64,000 nucleotides of DNA. It comes from Alkalihalobacillus deserti (lineage in GTDB: Bacteria > Bacillota > Bacilli > Bacillales > Bacillaceae_D). The notes below the pieces were generated by a model. That model was given only the letters and a program-made list of their open reading frames with translations, was not told the DNA's origin and ran no database searches. The stretch lies in contig NZ_JAJAFR010000007.1 in the NCBI RefSeq assembly GCF_020734105.1, positions 1 to 64,000 of the forward strand. The letters run 5' to 3'. Shown here in pieces: positions 1 through 7,403 of the stretch. Each line of letters starts with the position of its first letter. Within the stretch, counting starts at the first letter, position 1. Position numbers and translations under genes: made by a program.

Positions 1-50
1 GCAACGGATTTTGATTCCGTCATGCGTTGGTTCGAATCCAGCTAGCCCAG
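1..50 (+). tRNA. tRNA-Gln (UUG), 5' part cut by window edge
   Basis: The anticodon stem-loop (ACGGA, loop TTTTGAT, TCCGT) puts TTG at the anticodon. The T arm GTTGG/CCAGC and the 3' acceptor strand TAGCCCA follow, with an encoded CCA at 51-53. The D arm and 5' acceptor strand lie outside the window. Confidence 0.9.
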
Positions 51-55
51 CCAGT

Positions 56-127
56 GCGGAAGTAGTTCAGTGGTAGAACACCACCTTGCCAAGGTGGGGG
101 TCGCGAGTTCGAATCTCGTCTTCCGCT
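56..127 (+). tRNA. tRNA-Gly (GCC)
   Basis: Complete cloverleaf. The acceptor GCGGAAG pairs with CTTCCGC, the anticodon loop reads TTGCCAA (GCC), the T-loop is TTCGAAT, and the discriminator is T as usual for bacterial tRNA-Gly. No CCA is encoded. Confidence 0.95.
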
Positions 128-138
128 TTGTTTAATAC

Positions 139-209
139 GGCGGTATAGCCAAGTGGTAAGGCGCGGGTCTGCAAAACCTTTATCCCCGGTTCAAATCCGG
201 GTACCGCCT
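139..209 (+). tRNA. tRNA-Cys (GCA)
   Basis: The acceptor GGCGGTA pairs with TACCGCC. The anticodon loop holds GCA and the discriminator T fits tRNA-Cys. The cloverleaf is complete and CCA is not encoded. Confidence 0.95.
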
Positions 210-228
210 TCATAATAATTTCTGTCGT

Positions 229-314
229 GCCGGGGTGGTGGAATTGGCAGACACACAGGACTTAAAATCCTGCGATAGGTGACTATCGTGCCGGTTCAAG
301 TCCGGCCCTCGGCA
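229..314 (+). tRNA. tRNA-Leu (UAA)
   Basis: Class II tRNA with a long variable arm (GATAGGTGACTATC). The acceptor GCCGGGG pairs with CCTCGGC through a G-T pair. The anticodon loop reads CTTAAAA (UAA). Confidence 0.95.
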
Positions 315-328
315 TTTTTATAACTTAT

Positions 329-402
329 GCGCCCTTAGCTCAGCTGGATAGAGTGTTTGACTACGAATCAAAAGGTCGGGAGTTCGAATCTCTCAGGGCG
401 CG
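329..402 (+). tRNA. tRNA-Arg (ACG)
   Basis: The acceptor GCGCCCT pairs with AGGGCGC. The anticodon is ACG, which would become ICG through TadA. CCA is encoded at 403-405. Confidence 0.95.
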
Positions 403-427
403 CCATTAAATAAGATAATTTCATTAA

Positions 428-501
428 CGGGAAGTGGCTCAGCTTGGTAGAGCACCTGGTTTGGGACCAGGGGGTCGCAGGTTCAAATCCTGTCTTCCCG
501 A
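428..501 (+). tRNA. tRNA-Pro (UGG)
   Basis: The acceptor CGGGAAG pairs with CTTCCCG. The anticodon loop TTTGGGA gives TGG. Discriminator A, with CCA encoded at 502-504. Confidence 0.95.
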
Positions 502-515
502 CCATCATTTTACTT

Positions 516-550
516 ATATGCGGGCGTAGTTTAGTGGTAAAACCTCAGCC
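516..550 (+). repeat. Duplicated 5' fragment of the tRNA-Gly(UCC) gene
   Basis: These 35 bases match 670-704, the 5' half of the complete tRNA-Gly(UCC), with one mismatch (C525 versus T679). The fragment runs from just before the acceptor into the anticodon stem and stops abruptly where a 119-bp insert begins. It cannot fold as a tRNA. It looks like one side of a long target-site duplication. Confidence 0.85.
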
Positions 551-669
551 ACGAGCAAAACATCTGCCGAATAAGCTACGAGTTGTCTTGACGCATTTGC
601 TTCACCGGGATGCTAGTAGAGGAAAAGATATGTTCTAGCGTGAGTGATTTTATGCAACAATTTAGTTCA
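551..669 (+). repeat. tRNA-interrupting repeat element, copy 1
   Basis: The first 85 bases or so align (roughly 70 percent by eye) with 1181-1265, which also sits after a truncated tRNA 5' end. Shared blocks include AGCAAAACATC, TTGACGCATT, ATGCTAG and AGAGGAAAA. No convincing protein is encoded. The copy is flanked by 35-bp direct repeats of the tRNA-Gly gene. It may be a small non-autonomous element; I do not recognise the family. Confidence 0.6.
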
Positions 670-673
670 ATAT

Positions 674-744
674 GCGGGTGTAGTTTAGTGGTAAAACCTC
701 AGCCTTCCAAGCTGATGATGTGAGTTCGATTCTCATCACCCGCT
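674..744 (+). tRNA. tRNA-Gly (UCC)
   Basis: The acceptor GCGGGTG pairs with CACCCGC. The anticodon loop CTTCCAA gives TCC, discriminator T, CCA encoded at 745-747. This is the intact copy downstream of the repeat insertion. Confidence 0.95.
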
Positions 745-755
745 CCAATAATTGA

Positions 756-829
<74 letters not shown>

Positions 830-835
830 TCATAT

Positions 836-907
836 TCCACAGTAGCTCAGTGGTAGAGCAATCGGCTGTTAACCGATCGGTCGTAGGTTCGAGTCCTACC
901 TGTGGAG
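836..907 (+). tRNA. tRNA-Asn (GUU)
   Basis: The acceptor TCCACAG pairs with CTGTGGA. The anticodon loop CTGTTAA gives GTT. Discriminator G, CCA encoded at 908-910. Confidence 0.95.
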
Positions 908-921
908 CCATTTTTATAGAT

Positions 922-993
922 GGCCCGTTGGTCAAGCGGTTAAGACACCGCCCTTTCACGGCGGTATCACGGGTTCGATTCCCGTACGGGTCA
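922..993 (+). tRNA. tRNA-Glu (UUC)
   Basis: The acceptor GGCCCGT pairs with ACGGGTC (one G-T pair). The anticodon loop CTTTCAC gives TTC. No encoded CCA. Confidence 0.95.
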
Positions 994-1067
994 TCATTCT
1001 ACTAATTAGAAGAGTAGGAAATCAGAAGTTTTCTGACCTCTAATCTCAAATATCTTACTTCGAAAAT

Positions 1068-1140
1068 GGAGGATTAGCTCAGCTGGGAGAGCACCTGCCT
1101 TACAAGCAGGGGGTCGGCGGTTCGATCCCGTCATCCTCCA
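1068..1140 (+). tRNA. tRNA-Val (UAC)
   Basis: The acceptor GGAGGAT pairs with ATCCTCC. The anticodon loop CTTACAA gives TAC. CCA encoded at 1141-1143. A 74-bp spacer, longer than most in the array, precedes it. Confidence 0.95.
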
Positions 1141-1158
1141 CCATAATAATCTTTTATG

Positions 1159-1180
1159 TAAAACGACGCGGGGTGGAGCA
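1159..1180 (+). repeat. Duplicated 5' fragment of the initiator tRNA-Met gene
   Basis: These 22 bases repeat exactly at 1293-1314: eight bases of leader plus the first 14 bases of the complete initiator tRNA-Met. A repeat element follows directly. The arrangement parallels the tRNA-Gly fragment at 516-550. Confidence 0.85.
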
Positions 1181-1292
1181 ACAAGCAAAACATCGCTGAA
1201 TACGCTTCGAGTAACATTGACGCATTAACTTCAATGAAAATGCTAGAAGAGGAAAATGTCTTCTTCATTGAAAAAACATCATCTGAATACTT
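1181..1292 (+). repeat. tRNA-interrupting repeat element, copy 2
   Basis: This 112-bp insert is related to 551-669 over its first 85 bases and lies between 22-bp perfect direct repeats of the initiator tRNA gene start. The reverse strand has an open frame that ends within the element, but codon-level conservation with copy 1 is broken, so I do not call it coding. Confidence 0.6.
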
Positions 1293-1300
1293 TAAAACGA

Positions 1301-1374
<74 letters not shown>

Positions 1375-1382
1375 TACCATTT

Positions 1383-1455
1383 GGTTCATTAACTCAGTAG
1401 GGTAGAGCAATTGAAAGTCTATTTGTCGGTGATTGGATCCCGTCCTGAACCACCA
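1383..1455 (+). pseudogene. Degenerate tRNA, resembling tRNA-Phe
   Basis: The overall layout (GGTTCA/TGAACC acceptor, D arm with CTCA/AGAG, T arm and encoded CCA) matches Bacillus tRNA-Phe base for base in length. The anticodon arm no longer pairs, the U33 position is A, and the T-loop reads TTGGATC rather than TTCGATT. It is most likely a decayed tRNA-Phe. Confidence 0.6.
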
Positions 1456-1473
1456 TTTAGTTATATAAAGTAT

Positions 1474-1555
1474 GCGGGTGTGGCGGAATTGGCAGACGCG
1501 CTAGACTTAGGATCTAGTGTCTTATGACGTGGGGGTTCGACTCCCTTCACCCGCA
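1474..1555 (+). tRNA. tRNA-Leu (UAG)
   Basis: Class II tRNA with a long variable arm. The acceptor GCGGGTG pairs with CACCCGC, the anticodon loop CTTAGGA gives TAG, and CCA is encoded at 1556-1558. Confidence 0.95.
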
Positions 1556-1565
1556 CCATTATTTT

Positions 1566-1639
1566 GTGCCCTTAGCTCAGTTGGATAGAGCAACAGCCTC
1601 CTAAGCTGTAGGTCGGAGGTTCAAATCCTCTAGGGTACG
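1566..1639 (+). tRNA. tRNA-Arg (CCU)
   Basis: The acceptor GTGCCCT pairs with AGGGTAC (one G-T pair). The anticodon loop CTCCTAA gives CCT. CCA encoded at 1640-1642. Last tRNA of the array. Confidence 0.95.
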
Positions 1640-1684
1640 CCATATTGCTACGTCACTTTATTCAAATTCACTTACATTACATGT

Positions 1685-1718
1685 AAAAAAAAGATCAACT
1701 GTTTTGTTGGTCTTTTTT
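1685..1718 (+). terminator. Intrinsic terminator of the tRNA array
   Basis: Stem GATCAAC/GTTGGTC with a 6-base loop, followed by TTTTTT and preceded by an A-run. It ends the tRNA transcript. Confidence 0.8.
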
Positions 1719-1915
1719 CATTTCACTTTCATAGAGCTTCTCCATCTCTCAACGTTTTGAAACATATTCGAAATTGTTCAGATGTAGCTAATGTTTTTTC
1801 TCGAATAACTCTAGTTGACCTTTTGAAATACTAGGAATCTATACAGTATCCGGATTGGCCTCAGGGTCCTTAGTTTAGAATTATCTTTAGAAGATATTAA
1901 ATGGTTAAATCAAAG

Positions 1916-1951
1916 AGAAAGGATATTAACTCAGTCAATATCCTTTTTCTC
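1916..1951 (+). terminator. Hairpin terminator in gene-free stretch
   Basis: Stem AAAGGATATT/AATATCCTTT followed by a T-run. I see no gene directly upstream. The stretch 1719-2135 otherwise shows nothing I can identify. Confidence 0.55.
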
Positions 1952-1965
1952 AATATCAATATTAT

Positions 1966-1994
1966 GAAGCCAACTCTTTATAGTTGGCTTTTTC
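1966..1994 (+). terminator. Hairpin terminator
   Basis: Stem GCCAACT/AGTTGGC with a 6-base loop and a TTTTT tail, 15 bp after the previous hairpin. Both may be left from a lost gene. Confidence 0.55.
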
Positions 1995-2135
1995 AGTTTT
2001 CATAGAAAGATCAAACCTTAACGACTCGAAATCCAGTTAACAATAATAAAACCTGAGTATAATTTTGAAACAAATCAAACCCTATTTCAAGTGGTAATGG
2101 TTCAAAAGAGGATGCAATAACAGTAACTGTTACCG

Positions 2136-2360
2136 CTACTCCTTTGATGTTGCCGGGATACTTACGTCCAAAGTAATTAGACCAAATATGTTAAGCATAA
2201 TTCGTTCGATCCCATTTGAAATTCCCGATAACACTCCAAAAACAATGGCAATCCATATACTCGTATAGATAAGTGTGGTTGAATTCATCCATTGAAGATA
2301 AGAAAATATCCACTTGGTGATTTTAGTTTGACCACCACAAGGGAGGGCAGTAATTATCAC
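2136..2360 (-). CDS. Small hydrophobic ORF, doubtful
   Basis: This open frame of 74 residues starts 23 bp after the LysE-type gene stop with a GTG and only a weak purine stretch before it. It has one strongly hydrophobic segment (residues 32-47) and a second weaker one. I do not recognise it. It could be the remnant of a larger membrane protein. Confidence 0.25.
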   Translation of the reverse strand: MIITALPCGGQTKITKWIFSYLQWMNSTTLIYTSIWIAIVFGVLSGISNGIERIMLNIFGLITLDVSIPATSKE

Positions 2361-2383
2361 CCTTTTAAGGAGAAGGATTGAAT

Positions 2384-3007
2384 TTATCTTTGACTAAATG
2401 CAATTTGTAACCCAATAAACGCGAGTAGTGAACCTTTTATTAAATTCATTCGTTTTGCTATAAAGGGTTTCCTGATTAATATATAACGTACTTTATCTGA
2501 AAACACACTAATTAGTATAAAAATTACTAGAGCTTGCACCAAAAAAATCGTTCCTAAGATAAGCATTTGTACGGATACACCAATATCTGATTTAACCACA
2601 AATTGAGGAAGTAAGGCTAAAAAGAATATTGATACTTTTGGATTTAGAATATTCATCAAAATTCCTTTTTGGTATAATGATTTGTAATTTAAAGACTTCT
2701 GGCTACGATTTATTAAAAGAGACTCTTTTTCCTTAAATGACTGCCAGGCTAAAAATAACAAGTAAGCTGCCCCGGCATATTTTACTATCGAAAAAGCTAT
2801 TGAAGATTGATAAACCATTGCCGAAATACCAATTGTTGCTGCGATTATATGTACTATTAATCCGGAACAAAGCCCTAATGCAGTTGCTATACCAGCCATT
2901 TTATTTTGCGAGATACTTTGGACAATAACGAATAAATTGTCTGGACCAGGCATCAAAGTAAGAAAAATAGCCACCCCTAAAAAAGATAATAAAACCATAA
3001 AGTCCAT
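2384..3007 (-). CDS. LysE/RhtB-family amino acid exporter
   Basis: The product is a 207-residue membrane protein of the LysE/RhtB family, which exports amino acids or related small molecules across the cytoplasmic membrane. The N-terminal signature with MPGPDN near residue 20 is present, followed by five or six hydrophobic helices; length is normal for the family. The ATG start has an AGGAGG site seven bases upstream. No regulator gene lies beside it, so the substrate cannot be inferred. Confidence 0.9.
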   Translation of the reverse strand: MDFMVLLSFLGVAIFLTLMPGPDNLFVIVQSISQNKMAGIATALGLCSGLIVHIIAATIGISAMVYQSSIAFSIVKYAGAAYLLFLAWQSFKEKESLLINRSQKSLNYKSLYQKGILMNILNPKVSIFFLALLPQFVVKSDIGVSVQMLILGTIFLVQALVIFILISVFSDKVRYILIRKPFIAKRMNLIKGSLLAFIGLQIAFSQR

Positions 3008-3192
3008 TCTTAAACCTCCTATATTTAAATCAATAGCTTTAAATATTATAGACCCCTTTTTATCTCAAAGAAAGTGTATTATTGAACTAAAGGATGCGAG
3101 AGTTCAATAGAGCAACGCTTGTAGTGTAAGTGGTGCTCTGTTAAGCATATATCCCTGTTGTCTCATTCTTATAAATGTTATTAAACAAACTA

Positions 3193-3223
3193 GGCGATTC
3201 TTTAATTAGAATCGCTTTTTTAA
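3193..3223 (+). terminator. Intrinsic terminator upstream of the ger locus
   Basis: Perfect stem GCGATTCT/AGAATCGC with loop TTAATT and a T-run. It lies in the 315-bp gap before the germination gene. The same gap holds an inverted repeat at about 3110-3142 (AGAGCA...TGCTCT) of unknown role. Confidence 0.75.
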
Positions 3224-3322
3224 ATGAACAAAACGAGCTCTTTTTTCTTCTTTAACCATGTATTTTTTTCTCCTTTTCCCAAATAATACTAAAGAATAAA
3301 TTCAATTGAAAGAAGGATTAGG

Positions 3323-4930
3323 ATGCTTAAAAAATTTTCATTCACAAAAACAATACAATCATATAAAGCCTCCTCGTCCCAAAAGAATTCATCCAATCAA
3401 AGTTACGGTCTAATTGATAAAAGTGTAAATCAAAATCTAAATCAAATAAAGAACATATTAGGAAAAAGCATAGATGTGAAATATAGAGAATTTGAAGTTT
3501 ACTATCAAACCTCAATAAGCGTCTTTATTTGTTTTATTGATGGACTAGTAAATGAAGACTATATTAATGTACATTTGGTTAAATCATTAATGGAACCGAA
3601 TTTTGCTAATAATCATGCTAGTAGCTTACCATTTGAAAATGTTCTTTCAGTCGTAAAAAAAAGGATTTTAACCTCATCTAGTATTGAAGAAATATGTTCA
3701 ATGGATGATGTGATCGAAAGAGTCTTGTCGGGAGAAACCGTTATCTTTATTGATGGCTACGATTCTGCTCTTCTTGTAAGTACTCAAGGTTTTGAGTCAA
3801 GAAATGTGGAACAACCTGAGACAGAGTCAAATGTCAGAGGATCACGCGAAGGATTTAATGAAGTTCTTAAGGTAAATACAGCTTTAGTTCGCCGGAAAAT
3901 AAACAACCCTAATTTAGTATTTGAGAGCATGAAAATTGGAAAACAAACAAAAACGAATGTTCGAATCGGATATATAGAAGGGATTGCAAATCAGAAAGTT
4001 GTAGAAGAAGTAAAGGATCGATTGAATCGTATCGATACAGATATAATATTAGAATCAGGATATATTGAACAATATATTGAGGACAATCCTTATTCTATCT
4101 TTCCAACGATTGCAAATAGTGAAAAGCCTGATAAAGTTGCAGCGAAACTTTTGGAAGGAAGAATTGCGATTTTTTGTGATGGCACTCCTTTTGTATTATC
4201 GGTACCGCATTTATTTGTTGAAACATTACAAGCTTCAGAAGATTATTATTCGCGCCCTTATTTAGCTTCATTAATGAGGTTACTTCGAATATTTGCTTTA
4301 TTTTTAACCGTTGGAACGCCAGCTTTATTTGTTGCAGTTGCATCTTATCACCAAGAAATGGTTCCTTCCCTTCTTCTTACTACAATGGCAGCTGCTGAAG
4401 AAAAAGTGCCTTTTCCTGTCTTTATTGAAGCATTAATGTTGACCATTGTTTTTGAATTACTTAGAGAAGCTGGTGTTCGGATGCCGCGCCCAGTCGGTTC
4501 AGCAATCAGCATTGTAGGGGCATTAGTCATCGGAGAAGCTGCTGTTACAGCTGGTTTGGTAAGTGCACCGATGGTTATTGTAGTTGCCCTTACAGCGATT
4601 ACTGGGTTTGTTGTTACTGCCTTGAGTGATGCGGTCATAATAATGAGATTTTTTCTTCTCTTTCTGGCAGCCGCTTTTGGTTTTTATGGCATCTTAATGG
4701 GAACTCTTATTATACTCGGACATATGTGTTCCTTACGCTCATTCGGTTCCCCTTATTTAGCTCCAGTTGGTCCAATTATATTGAGTGGCTTGAAAGATTC
4801 TGTTTTACGTATGCCATTATGGTTGCTTAATGTAAGGCCACTGGCAATTGAATGGAGAAAGTCAAAAAGACAAGGACGAGACAACAAACCCGAACATCCT
4901 AAAGTTAACAAAGGAGAGGGTCAAGGTTGA
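3323..4930 (+). CDS. GerA-family germinant receptor subunit A
   Basis: This 535-residue protein is the A subunit of a GerA-type spore germinant receptor in the inner spore membrane. The N-terminal 300 residues form the soluble domain (conserved DGLV, FIDGYDSALLV and RGSREGF motifs). Membrane helices follow from about residue 310 to 490 (RPYLASLMRLLRIF start, then GALVIGEAAVTAGLVS). The ATG has GAAGGA six bases upstream. A possible sigma-G-like promoter (TGTATT, then TAATACTA) lies about 30-60 bp upstream. The gene overlaps the C-subunit gene by four bases, so the two are translationally coupled. Confidence 0.95.
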   Translation: MLKKFSFTKTIQSYKASSSQKNSSNQSYGLIDKSVNQNLNQIKNILGKSIDVKYREFEVYYQTSISVFICFIDGLVNEDYINVHLVKSLMEPNFANNHASSLPFENVLSVVKKRILTSSSIEEICSMDDVIERVLSGETVIFIDGYDSALLVSTQGFESRNVEQPETESNVRGSREGFNEVLKVNTALVRRKINNPNLVFESMKIGKQTKTNVRIGYIEGIANQKVVEEVKDRLNRIDTDIILESGYIEQYIEDNPYSIFPTIANSEKPDKVAAKLLEGRIAIFCDGTPFVLSVPHLFVETLQASEDYYSRPYLASLMRLLRIFALFLTVGTPALFVAVASYHQEMVPSLLLTTMAAAEEKVPFPVFIEALMLTIVFELLREAGVRMPRPVGSAISIVGALVIGEAAVTAGLVSAPMVIVVALTAITGFVVTALSDAVIIMRFFLLFLAAAFGFYGILMGTLIILGHMCSLRSFGSPYLAPVGPIILSGLKDSVLRMPLWLLNVRPLAIEWRKSKRQGRDNKPEHPKVNKGEGQG

Positions 4931-6093
4931 AGAAATTAGTCATAGTATTGTTTTGTCTGTTGCTAGTAACTGGTTGCTGGGATAGAAGGGAATTAACTGA
5001 AATTGGAATCGTTTCTGCTTTGGCAATTGATAAAAATCCCGATACTGGAGATTTTGAAATCACCTCCCTCTTCATACGACCATCAGCAGAAAGCACACAA
5101 ACACCAAGTCCCGAACGACCTTTTTTACTAGTTACCACGACAGGAAAAACTATTATTGAAGCAATACGGAAATCAAGTCAAACGACCGATCGTGAAGGTT
5201 TTTTCGCCCATAATAAAGTAATTATTATTAATGAGCAGATTGCAAAAGAAGGACTAATACCGGTTATGGATACTTTTCAAAGAGGCAAAGATATAAGGGG
5301 ATATGTATGGCTCTGTATCGCGAAGGGAACTGAGGCAAAAAATGTTTTACAAATAAAGTCAGACAATATCTCACGTATTCCGGCAAACTATTTAAATAGT
5401 TTAATTGAAAATGCCGAAGAAGAGGCTGCTAAAATCAACTTCCTTACTTATAATAAAGAAGCGTTAAGCGAAGAGAAAGATCCCGTCGCAGGTGTTCTGA
5501 GCATTGAAAAAATTGAAAAGGAACCTTTTGAACGTGTGAAATTTTCAGGAGGAGCTGTCTTTCAAAAAGATAAATTAAAAGGTTTTTTGACCGAACGTGA
5601 AACGAGGGGATATCATTTCGTGACAGGAGAAGGGCCTGCTAATCAAGGAGTTATTTCTCTTCCATCCGTACTAGAAAAAGGAAAATTTGTAACAATTGAA
5701 GTACGAAATGTAACTTCGCAGATTAAACCGGAAGTAAAAGGAAATCAAATCTCCTTTACAATTGAGGTTAAACAAGAGGGAAGAATTGCCGAACAACAAG
5801 CTACCGGCCAATTTAAAGACAGAAAAGAACAAGTTGATTATTTTAGGAAGATAGAAGAAGAAAATAAAAAAAGAATCGAAGAAGAAGTTAATTTGGTAGT
5901 GAAAAAAGCCCAACAAGAATTTCAAACAGATATATTCGGTTTTGGAAGAGCTCTAAATAAAGACTACCCAGATGTTTGGAATAACGTAAAGGATAACTGG
6001 GATGAACGATTTGCAGATGTCCCATATACAGTAAATGCAAATGTTGACATAACGAGTTCTTTATTACTACAAGGACCGCTTGAACCAAAGTGA
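4927..6093 (+). CDS. Ger(x)C-family germinant receptor subunit C lipoprotein
   Basis: The 388-residue protein is the C subunit of the germinant receptor. It has a lipoprotein signal with lipobox VTGC at residues 14-17 followed by the typical WDRRE motif, then the Ger(x)C domains (EIGIVSALAIDKN early; DIFGFGRALNKDYPDVW near the C-terminus). It starts at TTG, overlapping the stop of the A gene. Normal A-B-C operons carry the B gene between A and C; here it is absent and two B genes lie on the opposite strand downstream. Confidence 0.95.
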   Translation: MKKLVIVLFCLLLVTGCWDRRELTEIGIVSALAIDKNPDTGDFEITSLFIRPSAESTQTPSPERPFLLVTTTGKTIIEAIRKSSQTTDREGFFAHNKVIIINEQIAKEGLIPVMDTFQRGKDIRGYVWLCIAKGTEAKNVLQIKSDNISRIPANYLNSLIENAEEEAAKINFLTYNKEALSEEKDPVAGVLSIEKIEKEPFERVKFSGGAVFQKDKLKGFLTERETRGYHFVTGEGPANQGVISLPSVLEKGKFVTIEVRNVTSQIKPEVKGNQISFTIEVKQEGRIAEQQATGQFKDRKEQVDYFRKIEEENKKRIEEEVNLVVKKAQQEFQTDIFGFGRALNKDYPDVWNNVKDNWDERFADVPYTVNANVDITSSLLLQGPLEPK

Positions 6094-6103
6094 TCTTTCG
6101 ATT

Positions 6104-6235
6104 TCAGCGTTTAAATAGTAACGTAAAAGTATGATAGAGCATAATAAGCAAGAGGATTAAGACGTAAAGTGCCCCTCCTATAAGGAGGATCCCAGAAAGT
6201 AAATCTGCCTTTATAATTGACTGAATAGGTGGCAT
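6104..6235 (-). CDS. Tiny membrane protein, possible germinant receptor D-like subunit
   Basis: An ATG with AAAGGAG seven bases upstream opens a 43-residue frame (MPPIQSIIKADLL...) with one hydrophobic helix at residues 12-34 and a basic tail. It starts 13 bp after the first B-subunit gene, so it is probably cotranscribed. Known D subunits of Bacillus germinant receptors are small proteins of about 75 residues with two membrane helices; position fits, sequence identity was not tested. A longer frame opening at 6292 lacks a good ribosome site. Confidence 0.6.
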   Translation of the reverse strand: MPPIQSIIKADLLSGILLIGGALYVLILLLIMLYHTFTLLFKR

Positions 6236-6248
6236 TTTAATTCTCCTT

Positions 6249-7334
6249 TCAAGATAAGGATTTCTTTCTCTTTTTAATAAACATAATGGCAAGCAGTAAA
6301 ACCGGAAGGATAGAAATAACTAGTATATTGAATATACCCATCTGAGTCCCTATCCACCTTTGGTAATCGAATCCTGGAAATCGATAATAAGCGAATAGTG
6401 GGAGGAGTAGTCCAAAAATGATCATTATCCACTTTGTACTTTTAAAGCGAAACAACCAAGTGATTGCTAGAACAAAACCCCAAAAGTGAAGGGCAGTTTT
6501 ATAAAACCCTCCAATAAACATAAAAAAGATGGCGATACTATCTAAGTTTGTTATAATTTCAGCAATATTAATCGTTAAGATTGTTTGTAATAAAGGGATT
6601 TCGGCATTTGCAGCAATTTCTGGTCCTAACACTGAAACCATCACTACTATAGAGGTCATAATTAATAACGCAGATAATCCAACCGCAAGAAACGCAGTTT
6701 TACGAATTGATTTGATATTATCTATATAATGCCAAAACATAAGAAACACGACCATTTCGCCAAATGGAAAGGCGATAACACTAGGCAATTCCTCTAAAAT
6801 GGGTTTTAATCCATTTCCTAAAACAGGACGCAGGGCACTAAAATCAAATTGTCCTGAAAATAAAGTTAAAATATAAATTAAAATGAGAAAAACTAAGAAG
6901 TACGGTAATAATATTTCACAAGTTCGTGCTAAAACTTCAAAACCTAAGCTAAGAATATACATGATAACAATAATAAAAAGATACAAAATAACAAATAAAG
7001 GCGTTTTCTCTAGTGCTGTCATTTTAATCAGGACACCAAATTCAAAAAAGTTGTGGCTCGCCTGGCTGTAAAAATATAAAGCAAATAGAAGGAGTAAAGG
7101 CGCTGCTACTTTCTTTCCTAGTACTTCATTTAATATTTCTGAAAAATTTTTGTTCGGATATAATTTTGCAATTTGTGTATAGACCGATACTAGAAAAAAT
7201 CCTATAAATGCTGCAAGTAACACAACGATCCATGCATCCTGCTTCGCTCCTATTCCTAAAGCAAAAAGAGTTGTACTACCTACTTCAAATACTATAATAA
7301 GTACAAATAATTGAATGTTCGAAATACGGATCAC
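6249..7334 (-). CDS. GerB-family germinant receptor subunit B, copy 1
   Basis: The 361-residue integral membrane protein has about ten hydrophobic helices and belongs to the spore germination branch of the amino acid/polyamine/organocation permeases. The B subunit is thought to recognise the germinant. It starts at GTG, ten bases after GGAG; the paralogue upstream uses ATG at the same position. Residues 1-45 differ from the paralogue at a single residue, whereas the rest is much more divergent. It ends 13 bp before the D-like gene. Confidence 0.95.
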   Translation of the reverse strand: MIRISNIQLFVLIIVFEVGSTTLFALGIGAKQDAWIVVLLAAFIGFFLVSVYTQIAKLYPNKNFSEILNEVLGKKVAAPLLLLFALYFYSQASHNFFEFGVLIKMTALEKTPLFVILYLFIIVIMYILSLGFEVLARTCEILLPYFLVFLILIYILTLFSGQFDFSALRPVLGNGLKPILEELPSVIAFPFGEMVVFLMFWHYIDNIKSIRKTAFLAVGLSALLIMTSIVVMVSVLGPEIAANAEIPLLQTILTINIAEIITNLDSIAIFFMFIGGFYKTALHFWGFVLAITWLFRFKSTKWIMIIFGLLLPLFAYYRFPGFDYQRWIGTQMGIFNILVISILPVLLLAIMFIKKRKKSLS

Positions 7335-7403
7335 TGATTCATATCTCCTTCGTTTATTTAGAAATTAATTTAGTCTGTTTTCTATGTGCTAAAGAGGTAA
7401 TAG

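Noticed and set aside
444-638. Open frame of 64 codons across the tRNA-Pro gene and the first repeat insert
   Set aside because: It runs through a tRNA gene and has no ribosome binding site, so it is a chance frame.
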